Notes: generated by a model from the letters alone, not told the origin. 64,000 bases of DNA from Serripes groenlandicus (GCA_031761405.1 JASEVX010000001.1:108853403-108917402); one strand, 5' to 3'. Counted from the first letter of the stretch, positions 1 to 10,904 are shown. Translations and numbers: made by a program.

Positions 1-22
1 CCGGTATGTGGGAAAGCGTTAA
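1..22 (+). mobile_element. TTAA MITE, right end only
   Basis: gtatgtgggaaagcgttaa matches the right terminus of the MITE family described at 617-840; the rest lies before the window. Confidence 0.6.
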
Positions 23-164
23 AGGCACGCCGTTAACTTATTACTTATTTCTTATACATGTATTTAGCAAATTCATCATTATCATTCATATTTTACATAA
101 TAAATGCTTAAGTCATAGTGAAATGCAATTACTAATTTATTATTTTATGGCACAATACTTACTT

Positions 165-346
165 GTAGTAGAGGACTACATTGTGGGAAAAGGAGAAATT
201 GCTCATATTGAGTAATTTCTCGATTTCAAAATGATTTCAACTCTATCCAAAGATTAAACTTGTATATATAGATTTTTTCTGTATTTTGGCCTACATATTT
301 TAAAAAAATTGTCTGCTGTGGTTTATTGTATGTGGGCAGTGGTTAC
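165..346 (-). mobile_element. TTAA MITE, diverged reverse copy
   Basis: The centre gagaaattgctcatattgag and the right end gtatgtgggcagtggtta are recognisable; the left end is eroded. Confidence 0.5.
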
Positions 347-369
347 ATGTGATATTTTCAATATTTCAG

Positions 370-505
370 GAATATCTTTCTGATAGACCTGCATGCCCTC
401 GACCATCCAATTATGAAGAAAGTGAACTTATTGCAGCTCTATATGATAGGGGATTATCAACAGATGGGGATGAACTAGGTCAAAGATACATTGAAGATGA
501 TCTCT
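370..505 (+). CDS. Exon E0, first visible exon, unlike the modules
   Basis: It has an acceptor tttcag, a donor gtaagc and 45 codons plus one base, starting E-Y-L-S-D-R-P-A-C-P and ending E-D-D-L. The other two frames carry stops. It starts in phase 0 and ends in phase 1, so it joins exon A1 in frame. Because D exons start in phase 1 and the sequence does not match them, this is probably a linker or the end of an upstream domain. Support is splice sites and open frame only. Confidence 0.5.
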
Positions 506-616
506 GTAAGCAGTTGTATTTGCTCTAACTGTGAGGCAGGGAGCCAACTAGGGATAACTGCTATGTTATCTAGCCTCTTATCAGTATCTCATACTTATAC
601 TTCCTGGTTATATGTA

Positions 617-840
617 TTAACCCTTTCCCAAATACAGCAAATCTGCAGCTAATGACTTTGAAAACTTATATACAAAAACGTGAAAAATCTCCATAAATGA
701 AAGTTTAATTATTAAAAAGGATTGAAAACATTGTGGCAAAAGGAGCTCATGTTGAGCAATTTCATTTTTGGTCGCCATGTTTTCAAAAGGCTGTCTGCTG
801 CAGAGGCATCAGAAAGCGTCTGTATGTGGGAAAGGGTTAA
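617..840 (+). mobile_element. TTAA MITE (type copy, piggyBac-like signature)
   Basis: This is a quasi-palindrome bounded by TTAA and CCCTTTCC / GGAAAGGG. Inward are inverted ctgcagcagacga / tcgtctgctgcag boxes, then a central hairpin around gagcaatttc. Left and right ends differ slightly, so orientation can be assigned: forward copies start aaccctttcccacatacaac, and end aaagcgtctgtatgtgggaaagg. No ORF is present. TTAA target sites and CCC termini are the known signature of piggyBac elements; the link to that superfamily is inferred. About 45 copies or pieces occur in this window. Confidence 0.8.
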
Positions 841-888
841 ATATTGGCATGCATGTATGTTCCTTTGATTTCATTGATTGACTTGAGT

Positions 889-1114
889 TTAACCCTTTCC
901 CTTATACGACAATTCTGCAGCAGACAACTTTGAACATATTTTGTCAAAAAATAGAAAATCTAAAAGGATAACCTATGACTAAAAGTGGAAAACATTGTGG
1001 CAAAAGGAGAAATTACTCGTTTTGAGCAATTTCTTCCTTTGTCACTATGTTTTCAAAAAGTCGTCTGCTGCAGAGGCGTCAGTTAGAAAGCGTCTATATG
1101 AGGGAAAGGGTTAA
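889..1114 (+). mobile_element. TTAA MITE, full forward copy
   Basis: Both TTAA ends and both tctgcagcag boxes are intact; it lies only about 50 bp from the preceding copy. Confidence 0.8.
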
Positions 1115-1759
1115 TGCCGTTTTGAATGGTATTTCATTGATATCATAGTGGCAACTTAACATTGCATGTATTTCCTGGCTTTCTCACACCAGTACTCCAC
1201 ACAACATGTTTCCCAGAAAATTGGTCACCTTCCAATGTAGACTGTCTAGCTCATTGTTGGAAGAGAGGTTTTGTGAATCCCAATAGCTCTTATCAATTAT
1301 TTGAAAGAAAGAATGGGTTCTAGCCCACGACTAAGCTATCGTGGAAAAAGGAGTGTTCCTTTGAACACTGACCTGTTAGAAAAGTTTAAGGCCAATTTAG
1401 ATTTTTAAACAAAATTAGGACTCATTTAATAAAACTTTTAGAGATATGGGGATTTAGTTGAAATTATGATTTCCTTAAGATCAACCATGAGAATTTGAAG
1501 AACCAAAGTAAAATTTATGACAGAATGTGTAAACCCTTTCCTTGATTCAGTTAACTTCTGACCGCTTAGTATCAGACGATTTTTAAAATCAAATTGTGGA
1601 TAAAGGTGAAGATGCTGAAACATGATTTGTCTCACACTTTCCATAATGATTTACTTTCTTAATCAAAACAATACTTTTCAATTTTCAAGATGATACATTT
1701 TTTTTCACAATTGTTTTTATTATCTATGGTCTAAAAATATATCTTATCAGTACACAGAT
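1115..1759. other. Intron sequence, nothing recognised
   Basis: I see no exon with both splice sites in the module frame and no repeat shared with the rest of the window. Confidence 0.4.
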
Positions 1760-1978
1760 AACCCTTAACCATATATAGACATATTTGTAACAGATAACTT
1801 TTGTAAACATTGTCACAAGAGGAGAAATTGCTCAGTATGAGCAATTTCTAATTTTGTCACATTTTTTTCAAATTTACATTATAATTATTATTTTTTTAAC
1901 TATAAAAATTGCACTATTTTTGCCTTAATGTTCCCAAACTTGTCTACTGCATATTTGTTGTCTTTTGGAAAGGGTTGA
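1760..1978 (-). mobile_element. TTAA MITE, diverged reverse copy
   Basis: The centre gagaaattgctcagtatgagc is a near-perfect hairpin; the right end is ttttggaaagggttg. Confidence 0.6.
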
Positions 1979-2019
1979 AAACACCAGGAATAAGGTCAGT
2001 TCTATGTTTTTCATTTCAG

Positions 2020-2265
2020 CCTGCAGTGTTTTGGGATTTGAAAACCGTCTACCTGATATATCAGAAAAAGAACTTGAAGACAAATTTTACTATTACATTT
2101 CTGGGAATTGTATGCGTATTGATGCATGTATTGACATAGAAATACCTGGTACAAACATGACAAAGTCTGTTGGAGTGTATCTAGAACTTGACACTTGTAA
2201 CTATGTCATCCATGCAGCCTTTGAATTATGGAAAAGGAGCATTATCCTTTTTGATTATGACTGGG
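2020..2265 (+). CDS. Exon A1 (module 1, Cys domain, diverged)
   Basis: The acceptor is tttcag and the donor gtttgt; phase 1 in, phase 1 out, 82 codons. It has the A layout: opening C-S, N-C-M-R-I-D-A-C core, D-T-C-N, closing F-D-Y-D-W-G. Two of the six usual cysteines are missing: the C of the C-H pair is Y, and the first of the C-C pair is A. A longer insert precedes the core. It is the most divergent A exon. Confidence 0.8.
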
Positions 2266-2283
2266 GTTTGTACATGTTTAATT

Positions 2284-2430
2284 AAGTGTTTAACTTTTAA
2301 ATGTTTAAACTATGTAGCTGACATCTTTAAAACATCGATGTAAAAATATAGGAAATCTCTGGAAATGAAAGAATAATTATCGAATGGAGTTGAAAACATC
2401 ATGACCAAAGGAGAAATTGTTTATCATGAG
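2284..2430 (+). mobile_element. TTAA MITE, left half, forward, in A1-B1 intron
   Basis: It starts about 18-21 bp after the A1 donor and keeps the box-to-centre order (ctgacatctttaaaac ... gttgaaaacatc ... gagaaattg). It is degraded and lacks the right end. Confidence 0.55.
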
Positions 2431-2774
2431 ATCCTTATGATCAAGGGATCCTGTTAATGTCAAACCATAAGCTAGCCTTATTGTTTTTGTGTAATTAGTT
2501 GTTATGTTGAGCCACTCTTTGCAGTTTCATTTCAACTCTTGATAGAATTTTCCCCGACATTAGTAGATACACATTTGCTATTTTACGATAACTCGGGAGA
2601 TCGATTAAGGGCAATCATGGCCCTCTTGTTAAACAATTGGATTTAATCTAAGTAAGGGGGTTGAACTTGATTTGATGAATATATAAAAGTCACTTTTCAA
2701 TCTATCGCTATGATTGAGGAAGGTAACTTAGGTAAGCCCTTTCCCGCCAGACAGCAGATCTGTTTGTTTAAAGT

Positions 2775-2990
2775 AAACCCCTTTCACACATACAAACAAT
2801 CTTGAGCAGACAACTTTGAAATCATATATTAGGCACAAATATGGAAATTTCTTCAAATGAAGATGTAACAATTGAAAAGAGTTGAAAACATTCAGCGAAA
2901 GGAGAAATTTCTCATAATGAGCAAGTTCTCTTTTTGTCACAATGTTTTCAAAAGTTGTCGGCTGTAGGGTCATCTGTATGTGGGAAAGTG
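2775..2990 (+). mobile_element. TTAA MITE, forward copy
   Basis: It runs from aaacccctttcacacatac to catctgtatgtgggaaag; the TTAA ends are mutated. Confidence 0.65.
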
Positions 2991-3043
2991 TTTTTTAAGA
3001 ATATTGTTACTTTAGCCCTATATTGTTTTTTATATTGTTTCAG

Positions 3044-3086
3044 GTAAACAAGAAATTGTTGAACTGGCCAAAGGCTTTGAACTAAG
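3044..3086 (+). CDS. Exon B1 (module 1 linker)
   Basis: This 43-nt exon sits between tttcag and gtactt, phase 1 to 2, encoding G-K-Q-E-I-V-E-L-A-K-G-F-E-L-R. It has the same length and phase as B3, B4, B5 and B8. Confidence 0.7.
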
Positions 3087-3416
3087 GTACTTTATTTTGC
3101 AGCCTAAAACATGTTACCTAATATACTATTTTAAGATGTCTTGGTTGTTATTTAAATATTCTTTTTGCTATGTTTTAGCCAGTTAATCTTTTCATTTCAA
3201 GACTCTTTAGAATTAAAGCAATTTGAAGGAATAAATAGAAATTTTGAATGAAAGAGAGAAAAAGAAAATCAGATGACATTAAAGACTTTTATAAGATAGA
3301 ATACAGAATAATATTGAGCACTTTCTGTTTTCAATAATGCTTTCTAAAGGTTTGCAAACGTGCTAAAATGTTAATATATTTGAGCAATGCGAAGCTTTAG
3401 TCTTTCTTTTTTTCAG

Positions 3417-3556
3417 AGTGAGTGTTGATAGAGACTTAACGAAGAAGGTATTTCTAATTGACTTTGGGTTAAAAATGAAAGACATTTTGGACCACACTTT
3501 TCTGACAGATTTTGAAGTACCTATTCCAGTGTGCAATGAAGAATTTACATTAGATG
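3417..3556 (+). CDS. Exon C1 (module 1, lacks the cysteine pair)
   Basis: The acceptor is tttcag and the donor gtcagt; phase 2 to 1, 140 nt. It ends V-P-I-P-V-C-N-E-E-F like other C exons. It lacks both cysteines of the C-x(5-8)-C pair found in C2-C8, and is the shortest C exon. Confidence 0.75.
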
Positions 3557-3571
3557 GTCAGTAAAAAATAT

Positions 3572-3717
3572 TTAATCCCTTTCCCGAAAACAAAAAATCA
3601 GCAGCAGACCACTTTGAAATCATTTAGGAAACAATATGGAAAATCTCTATAAGGCAGGTTTAATTATTTAAAAAAACTTGAAAACATTGTTGCAAAAGGA
3701 GAAATAGCTCATCACCT
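3572..3717 (+). mobile_element. TTAA MITE, left half, forward
   Basis: It begins ttaatccctttcccg about 16 bp after the C1 donor and stops just past the central gagaaatagctcat. Confidence 0.6.
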
Positions 3718-3851
3718 CAGAAACATAGTAAATGATTTCAAACTAATCCTACATAAAACTTCATCTGTCAATCCCTCTTCCAAGAATGTTTATTAATCCA
3801 TTATTCTAGGAGTCAAATTTAGAATTACCATTGTATATTGTTTAACACTGC

Positions 3852-4034
3852 AGCTTTCAGACACATTTTTATGCATGTGCAGAAGATGACTTTAAAACTA
3901 TTGTGGCAAAAGAGAAAGAGCATTTTCTCCATTTTAACCCCTTTTTTTTTAAAGTTTTTTACTTTCATTTTAAAGAGATTTTTCAATATAATTGTCTAGA
4001 TGTTTTTTAAGTCCTCTGCCGATGATTGTTTGTA
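3852..4034 (-). mobile_element. TTAA MITE split by a transposon (left part)
   Basis: This is a reverse-type copy, with tgcagaagatgac near the start and attgtggcaaaag inside, ending ttgtttgTA. The missing end, TAtgtaggaaagtgttaa, reappears at 10343-10360, so the TA transposon landed inside its terminal repeat. Confidence 0.65.
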
Positions 4035-4433
4035 CCGTATATCCGCGGCCATAAGTCGGCTTCGGCCATAAGTCGAGGGTCCATTTTTACCCCAATTTCG
4101 GTGGTTTTAAGGTTACTCCCAGCCATAAGTCGGGGGTCGACTTTTTAAAAATTTCGGCAAAAAAACAAAAAAAAACATGGTTCTCGATGTAAAAATGAAG
4201 TTTTTCAAGTAAAACATATTTTTATTAGAAAATACTTACCAGTCATTTAATACCTGATATATAATCTCTACACCCTTAATTCATCCAGAAAAAGAACTCG
4301 CCTTGCGTATTCCTCACGTATATGTGATATACACGGTTGCCCGTAAGAGCGGGCAAGCACGTGATATCTTGCCACTTTTATTTCAACATTAAGTGTTGGG
4401 TGACGAAGCGGGGATGGGAGGCGGGACTCTATA

Positions 4434-4505
4434 AATGACTGGTAAGTATTTTCTAATAAAAATATGTTTTACTTGAAAATACATTACCAGTCATTTAATA
4501 CCTGA
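4434..4505. repeat. Internal complementary region of the first DIRS element
   Basis: taaatgactggtaagtattt ... tttacttg is the reverse complement of the element's left end, and the following aaaatacattaccag ... is the reverse complement of its right end. The two halves overlap at aaaa. Confidence 0.8.
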
Positions 4506-6049
4506 TGACTTTGTAGCATCGGACGGGAGGTTCGGCCAATACTTACTGTCGTTCCAGGTAGCAGCACCTTGTAGTGTATTATTTTCTAATTTATTTACAA
4601 AGTACTATGAACCCAACAGTATAAGGTAAGAGCAGGGATTGATAATTTCAATCAGTGTTCACTTCATTGATATGTTGGGAGTAATTTAGCGGACAACTCG
4701 CTGAGACGCAACCAAAGGGCCCAGGGAGTACAAGTTCTGTCTGACTAGACATAGAACGCAAGTAGAAAGATGAATAACTTGACTGAGTTTTCCGAACTGC
4801 CGCGCGAAGAATTCTTCAAGGGAATTATTGTTCGAAAAAGCCCAACTTGCCGAAAGAGCCCTAACTTCATGCGGGCGTATCCGCAGAAAAGAAAGATCTC
4901 GACTAGGTAAATCTTAGTACGCTAATTTAATTGTAATGGATATCCAGCGAGAAAAGAAGCTGCTGATATATATTACGACCTATATGGGGGAGAAATAACC
5001 TCCTTCTCCAACCCCTATTCCCCTTAACTCTCTTAAGTTAATATTTAAGAGCTCTGACAGGACAATGTATCTGTCGGAATCCGAAGGACCACAGCTCGCA
5101 GAATGACTAGGAACTGAATCGGATCAGGAAGGACCGACGGTAACTGGTTCTTAGCCAGAAACCCTGGTTGACACAGTAGTGTAAAGAGGCCATCATATTC
5201 ATTGAATCTGACATTCCCGGTTTCTACAGACAGAGCGTTTTAATTGCTCCTTCGAAGAGCTGTAGCGAAAGCTAATAAAAAGACGGTTTTATAAGTAAAG
5301 ACGTCGATTCAAGAGGTTCGTATGGAGCTCTTGTAAGCGACCAGAGGACGCAAGACAAATCCTATTTTGGAGTTAAACTCCTATAATGGGTTTTTCTAAT
5401 TCTAACCATCAGGCTGTGAAACCTAATGAAATTAGTTTCTAATGACAGTAAAGAACTCACTTCCCAGCTTGTGTTCGTCAAATAAGACGAATTTATAAGT
5501 CTCAGTTACTAATTTAAGAAGCGGTAGTTTCCGACGAACGTTCAGAGAGATTGACCTACCTTAATAACATCAATCGGTAAGAACTGTCTATTTCTAAGGA
5601 AGATGTAACGGTTATGTCGATAGACAGGCCAGCATGACGTATAACCACGGTCATTTAGCCAGTGATGTGTTTGTATTATCATTTTACACCTTCAGCCAGT
5701 GAAACTGAGACCGGAAGTTGTTTATTATTATTCCACTGCGGAATCAATCGGAACTTCTCGGGTAATTCCGTAAGCATTCATCCCCGACGTATTCCGATTG
5801 CTGCCGAATGAGTAGTATTGAAAGCTAGCAGAACTGAATTCATATAAAGTTGTCTACTCTATATAATAACATGCCGTAGGCTGTAACGCACTGCCCCGAT
5901 ATCTGTAAACAATTCGGGTGTGGTGTGAAGCATGTATCGGGCTGTTTCCCGTACTTACTGATCCCGAACCAGAAAACGAATCGGTTTCTCGAGGGAATTA
6001 GATCCGATTTGCCTGTTTTGGGAAATAATTCCGAACGCAGGTAATCGAA

Positions 6050-6330
6050 CTGTAACTCCTCGATGACAAAGCAAACGGTACGTGTATTAGGCGTCTGTTA
6101 GGTCTAACAATTCGCCCAGACCGCCGTTCCGGATCGTGATCTTGGTGAAACGGACGTTCCATTCTACTACACGGCCGTACTAGACGCGAACTGAGTCGAA
6201 ACGTCTACTACCGGTTTTCACTGTCTGTCTTTCTTAGAAACAGGAAGAAAAACAGTTGTATCAAGCCCGAATGAAAGGTTGATACCCACTCTATATCATT
6301 CTTTGTTAGAAGATTTAATAGAGAGGAGTG
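6050..6330 (-). repeat. Second, more decayed copy of the RT segment
   Basis: The sequence parallels 6980-7260 (shared blocks such as tgttaggtct/tgtgaggtct, cgcccag, acggttgtatcaa). Its minus-strand reading gives L-D-L-T-D-A followed by a stop. It is either an internal duplication or two overlapping DIRS copies. Confidence 0.5.
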
Positions 6331-6911
6331 CTTCCCTATAGGTGCGGATTAGGGACAGTGCTTACTTGGTTGTATGCCAACTTAGCTAGTTCCCGTAAGG
6401 CTAGGCTCGAACTTAGCCTGTCTATTTGCGTCTTCACAGGTTGGGGTTCCAAGGACGCCCTTGCAGAAGTCGCTGTACGTTTCTGTCCCTGTGTAAACGA
6501 TGTCGCCGCATACGCCGAAATGCCTTATGGACGCAATGAAAGCAGTAACCTTCCGCCAATGATAATTATTTAGAGTCTAGATCTAAATTGTTTCATCATC
6601 ATATGGGGCACTGATCCCGATATGTCTCTTATTCGTCAGACAAGACTGGGTCTTGGGTTTCCCCGACGACAAGAGGATTGCCTATAGCCGGTTCTGAACC
6701 GGAAGGTCAGTGTTCGATTCCACATTAGAACTTATGAAGGAGTCATGACCGAGGAATTATCCCTTTTCCGAAGTGCTCTGAATTAGAGTCATGACCGATG
6801 AATTGATCCCTTGACATAGATCCCTTTTCCGAAGAAGAATGAGATCGCATGGAATCAACCGTCGGGGCCGAGCTCACGTATGAGATGGTCTTGACCTCCC
6901 TGTCTCAGAGT

Positions 6912-7371
6912 TCACATAGTGAATATCCTCTGTTCCTTGTCATTTACCACAAAACGAAAGTACTTCCTCGACGAGGGAGCGATTGGAATGTGGTAATAGG
7001 TGTCTGTGAGGTCTAGAGAGACCGCCCAGTCGCCTTCCCAAATAGTTATTTGGATGGAGTGGGTCGACTCCATTTTAACTTCTCGACCGGAATCAATAGA
7101 TTTAGAGCTGATAAATCTATAACCGGTCTCCACCGATCGTCTTCCTTCGGGACGAGGAAAAGACGGTTGTATCAAACCCCGATAATTGGGGTTGAAAACC
7201 CTCTCTATGGCCTACTTTTACAGAAGACGTGATGAAATCACTTTTGACACGGCCGAATGACGTGACGACATGTCGATAGGCACGCTTGTCAGAGGAGAAG
7301 AAATGAAGGGAATTGGATACCCTTCCTGTATCACAGATAAGATCCAATGATCCTCTGTGACACTTTCCCAT
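6912..7371 (-). pseudogene. DIRS reverse transcriptase remnant
   Basis: In the minus strand one frame reads E-G-D-W-A-V-S-L-D-L-T-D-T-Y-Y-H-I-P-I then S-S-R-K-Y-F-R-F-V, the first catalytic aspartate block of DIRS-type RT. The upstream part (near 7140-7200) continues in another frame, ending S-R-R-K-T-I-G-G-D-R, so a frameshift separates them. Downstream RT motifs are not readable. Confidence 0.7.
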
Positions 7372-7779
7372 TCCTCTATGAAAAACAACAGGCGGACCCG
7401 ACTGTAATCTCCGGCCTTGGGACGATCATAGAAAGGTGCGCATCCCCAGGGTTGAGGCCTAGGGGTTGTGCTTTACTTAGAAGGCTGCCGATTCTTAGCC
7501 CCTTGGTAATGGGATGACCATAGAGAGGCTCTCCCCCTTTGTGGGACGGCTTAGCCCTCCCTTTATCAGAATGCGCTAACGTATTCTGTTCCAGGGATTG
7601 CCTTTCCAAGGACTGTCTATTAAATAGATGTCCCTCCGAATGCCTCGATATCCCAAAAAACGTTGGGTTTTTGATGCTCTCGGTAGGCTTGGAAATCCCG
7701 TCTATTTCCGACCGGTTCCATTGAATGGACCGGTGGAAGGTAATTGGGGAAAAGTGTTATCTTAGAGATGTACACAGTT

Positions 7780-8060
7780 CCCTTGGGGATTGAAAGGATC
7801 TCTCTGCCCGAGAATTCCCATACATGGAGCCAGACGGGTGAATAATAGAGGTCGGTCCGTAACCTATACTCTGATTATTCGTGCACCCACTCTGTTGTTG
7901 ACCTGTTATGGAATGATAATTTGTATCAATCCGGTCACGCAGTACAGAGCTCGTGCCTGGACGCGCCATGTTTGCCTAAGCAATTGGCTGGCTAGTTGCG
8001 TCATTAACAAATGACCGACTGGCTGGTCGTGAGATGTTTTCATAACCGACAGGTAGCCTA
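7780..8060. repeat. Direct repeat pair inside DIRS (copy 1)
   Basis: It matches 8575-8870 at about 80% by eye (acacagttccctt, ctctgttgttgacctg, cgcgccatgtt, gactggctggctag), flanking the peptide-repeat array. Confidence 0.65.
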
Positions 8061-8692
8061 GCCTCGTCATTACCAAATGACTGACTATCTCCCTGCCGCG
8101 TCATGTTCACCTGCGTGACTGGTTGGTTGGTCGTATCATAGTTAAATGATTGATCCAAACCTTGTCTCGACATGGCTACATGCGTGACTGATTGGCTAGC
8201 CACGTCATCGTGAAATGAGTGACTGCCTGGTAGCGTCATATTTAAATGAGTGACCGTTTGCCTGGCCGCGTCGTAGCTATTCGACTGCAGCCCTGTCATA
8301 TCACCGCTAAGTGAATGACTACCTTGTCTAGTCATGGCAAATTGACTGACTGGCCCGGTCGTGTCATGGCTAAATGACTGACCGGTGACAGGTCGCGTCA
8401 TCGCTAGATGACGCCCCGGTTGCCCGGGGACCTGTCGCGCCACGGCATATGGCATATGGGTCTTGCTTTCCAGCACCAGCAAAACCCGGTTGACTAGGGA
8501 TAGGCAGTTGTGAGGCTGCTCTACCGAAAGTCTCCGGAAAACTTTGTCCGCAGACATCGTAATCCGGCACTCTTTAATGAAGTGCACAGTTCCCTTTGGG
8601 GAACGGAAGGATTTCTCCGACCGGTAATTCCCGTACTCGGAGCTATACGGCTGAATATTAGAGTTCGGTGCTAACCTACTCTGAATATTCAT
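7976..8692 (-). CDS. DIRS gag-region ORF with in-frame peptide repeats
   Basis: This open frame of 238 codons lies in the decayed DIRS element. From about residue 90 it repeats a 17-18 residue theme (M-T-R-Q-G-x-x-Q-S-F-x-x-D-x-T/A-x-Q-P-V-T), encoded by about 50-bp tandem repeats at 8000-8430. Position between the 5' terminal repeat and RT fits gag. No zinc finger is visible. It may no longer be translated. Confidence 0.4.
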   Translation of the reverse strand: MNIQSRLAPNSNIQPYSSEYGNYRSEKSFRSPKGTVHFIKECRITMSADKVFRRLSVEQPHNCLSLVNRVLLVLESKTHMPYAVARQVPGQPGRHLAMTRPVTGQSFSHDTTGPVSQFAMTRQGSHSLSGDMTGLQSNSYDAARQTVTHLNMTLPGSHSFHDDVASQSVTHVAMSRQGLDQSFNYDTTNQPVTQVNMTRQGDSQSFGNDEARLPVGYENISRPASRSFVNDATSQPIA

Positions 8693-8870
8693 AACACCAC
8701 TCTGTTGTTGACCTGAGATAGAATGATAATAGTATCAATTCGGTCAGCCAGTACAGAGCCCGTGCCCGGTCGCGCCATGTTAACATAAGCGACTGGCTGG
8801 CTAGTCGTGTCATTGCCAAATGATAGACTGCCTGGTCGTGCGATGTTTACATAACCGACAGGCTTTTTCT
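8575..8870. repeat. Direct repeat pair inside DIRS (copy 2)
   Basis: This is the partner of 7780-8060, about 790 bp away, in the same orientation. Confidence 0.65.
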
Positions 8871-10342
8871 ACTTTTTATTTTTCTACCCGAGTGACAACC
8901 CGGAACGTATATAATCTATAAACAAAATTTTTGTCTATGTTATAATTACATGTAAGTACAACAAACATCATAAGTATAATCTATAACGGGATTGGAAACT
9001 CATCGTTTAACTTTAAGTCTTGAACTCAATTACGTTCCGCACCCGAAGACATTAACTGAAAATAATGGGTGGGGTAACCACCTCGCTTTTCAGCTAGCTG
9101 TCGCCTACAAAAACAAGCAATTACAACAATAATTTAACTTTAAATGCAGTTGAATATCTGTTAATGCAGTTTCCTAACTGAATGAACAACTAAATAAGGC
9201 AATAAGCCTTAAAAAGCCAAGAAATGAATAATTAGAAAATAATGTGTAAATTCTTAGCTGTCTAGCTGGTGGATCCAGAAATTAAAAGTGGCAAGATATC
9301 ACGTGCTTGCCCGCTCTTACGGGCAACCGTGTATATCACATATACGTGAGGAATACGCAAGGCAAGTTCTTTTTCTGGATGAATTAAGGGTGTAGAGATT
9401 ATATATCAGGTATTAAATGACTGGTAATGTATTTTTGACATAAAACTGGATAATGATACATTAAGATAATAATGCACAAACCTGATTTTATAAATCCAAA
9501 TAAGCCAAACAAACTAACTAGTCCAAATTTCTTAATATTTGTTTTAATCTATAAAAAATAAAAGCGCGAAACTCGAACAAAGGGTTTTATCGGGTGTCAG
9601 TGTTTCTACCATGCATTGACGAAGTTTATTAAAAGTGTGTGTAATTCACAGAGAGGTGAAGACAAGGGTTTTAAAGGTCTATGGAAAGAAGTTTGGACTC
9701 TTATGTTTATATGAAAACGGTTGTAATTTCCACTGGAACAGGCTGTAGTTACAACCGACTTGCGTTAGCCCTTATTACTGTTTGTCATGTGAAAAACACA
9801 GGACTCATAAAATGACGTCACTAATTTACCAGCTGAAATTGAGCCGCGACAAATGAAATACACCCATATAAATTAATGTTAGATTTACGGTACTATTAGC
9901 TTAGTAAATTATACTTGTGTGATTAAACTGCACATACTCTTTTTTTTATGACGTAGCTCATTTGTTGGGGAAAATGGTTTGCGGAAATAAAGGTCTATAT
10001 AGATTTCACTCTTACCCATTTTCACATGCATTTATACGCATCTGCAGCAGACTTCTGACAAAAGGAGAAATTACTACATATTCTTTAAATTGGACAAATT
10101 AACTTTGAATTGAAAAGGATTTTAAAGGGTATGGTATTTATTTTACCTTTGTTTACGGCTTTAAAACTAGATAAAAAAAATGTAAGGAAAGGATGCATCG
10201 CTGATAAAAAGTAGTTTCTCTACTGTTTGTCGCATGTAAAATATAGCCTTAGGAGAGATTGTCATTCAGTCATAAGTCGAGTCCCTGCTTCAACACCAAA
10301 ATTTGAGTCTCAAAAATTCGACTTATGGCCGCGGATATACGG

Positions 10343-10360
10343 TATGTAGGAAAGTGTTAA
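10343..10360 (-). mobile_element. TTAA MITE split by a transposon (right end)
   Basis: tatgtaggaaagtgttaa restores the terminus of the MITE at 3852-4034 once the insert is removed. Confidence 0.65.
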
Positions 10361-10444
10361 TAAACATGATGCAAATGTGCTGAATATAAAAGAAGCATGT
10401 CTTTCAACTTGAAATGGTCAGGTGTTTTTGTTTTTTTTCTACAG

Positions 10445-10576
10445 GGAATCTAGCCAACTTAGCTGAAGCTTTAGGTGGGGATATCAACAATGCTGTATTT
10501 GAACTCCTGCTGAATCATACAGGGTTGGATAAAGTAATTAAAACAGAGGAATGTGTTCTGCCAACAGCTCCTACAG
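10445..10576 (+). CDS. Exon D1 (module 1 helical unit)
   Basis: The acceptor is ctacag and the donor gtagga; phase 1 to 1, 132 nt. It encodes N-L-A-N-L-A-E-A-L-G-G-D ... L-L-L-N-H-T-G-L-D-K-V with the single conserved cysteine in E-E-C-V. The terminal N-G-W-T motif is absent, so it is shorter than other D exons. The 6.9-kb intron before it holds the nested transposons. Confidence 0.75.
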
Positions 10577-10904
10577 GTAGGATAATTATACAACTTGGAA
10601 TTTCTTTGTATTGCCTGTCTTGTTGGGATGACACATAGGGATCACTTGTCCTTGTCTGTCCATCATTTAGTCGCATTTTGGTAGGCCATACATGCATTTC
10701 TTCAAACACTCTTGTTTAGACATTTGGTCCAATCATTATCTTATGTGCTTGTTCAGAGTAATCTGTTTTTAAAAAAAGTTAATGAACCTTTTCCACATCC
10801 TTTTCCTTTGCAAAATCCACCTTGTTTGTTTCAAAGTTTTTGTTCTACAGTTCTGTTAATACGCTGCATTTTTGGAGGATCTGCATTTATACAAATTGTA
10901 TAAT

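Larger units (their letters stand above)
4202..9435 (-). mobile_element. DIRS-type retrotransposon, decayed
   Basis: It has inverted terminal repeats of about 150 bp (4229-4384 and 9283-9430). An internal complementary region at 4434-4505 fuses the reverse complements of the left end and right end, which is diagnostic of DIRS elements. Both ends carry a TTT(T) core. The coding strand is minus, with gag-like repeats near 8 kb and an RT near 7 kb; the recombinase zone (about 4.6-6 kb) shows no long open frame. The element is full of stops and frameshifts. Confidence 0.8.
4035..10342. mobile_element. TA-flanked inverted-repeat DNA transposon (host of the DIRS insertion)
   Basis: The termini are perfect inverted repeats of about 24 bp starting CCGTATATCCGCGGCC, each flanked by TA. 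Subterminal copies of gccataagtcg occur three times on the left and twice, inverted, on the right. A TA duplication fits the Tc1/mariner/pogo group (known); no transposase is visible, so it is non-autonomous. About 1.07 kb remains after subtracting the nested DIRS element. Confidence 0.7.

Noticed and set aside
6328..6573. An 81-codon + frame in the decayed DIRS element
   Set aside because: It is antisense to the element's coding strand and has no recognisable domain.
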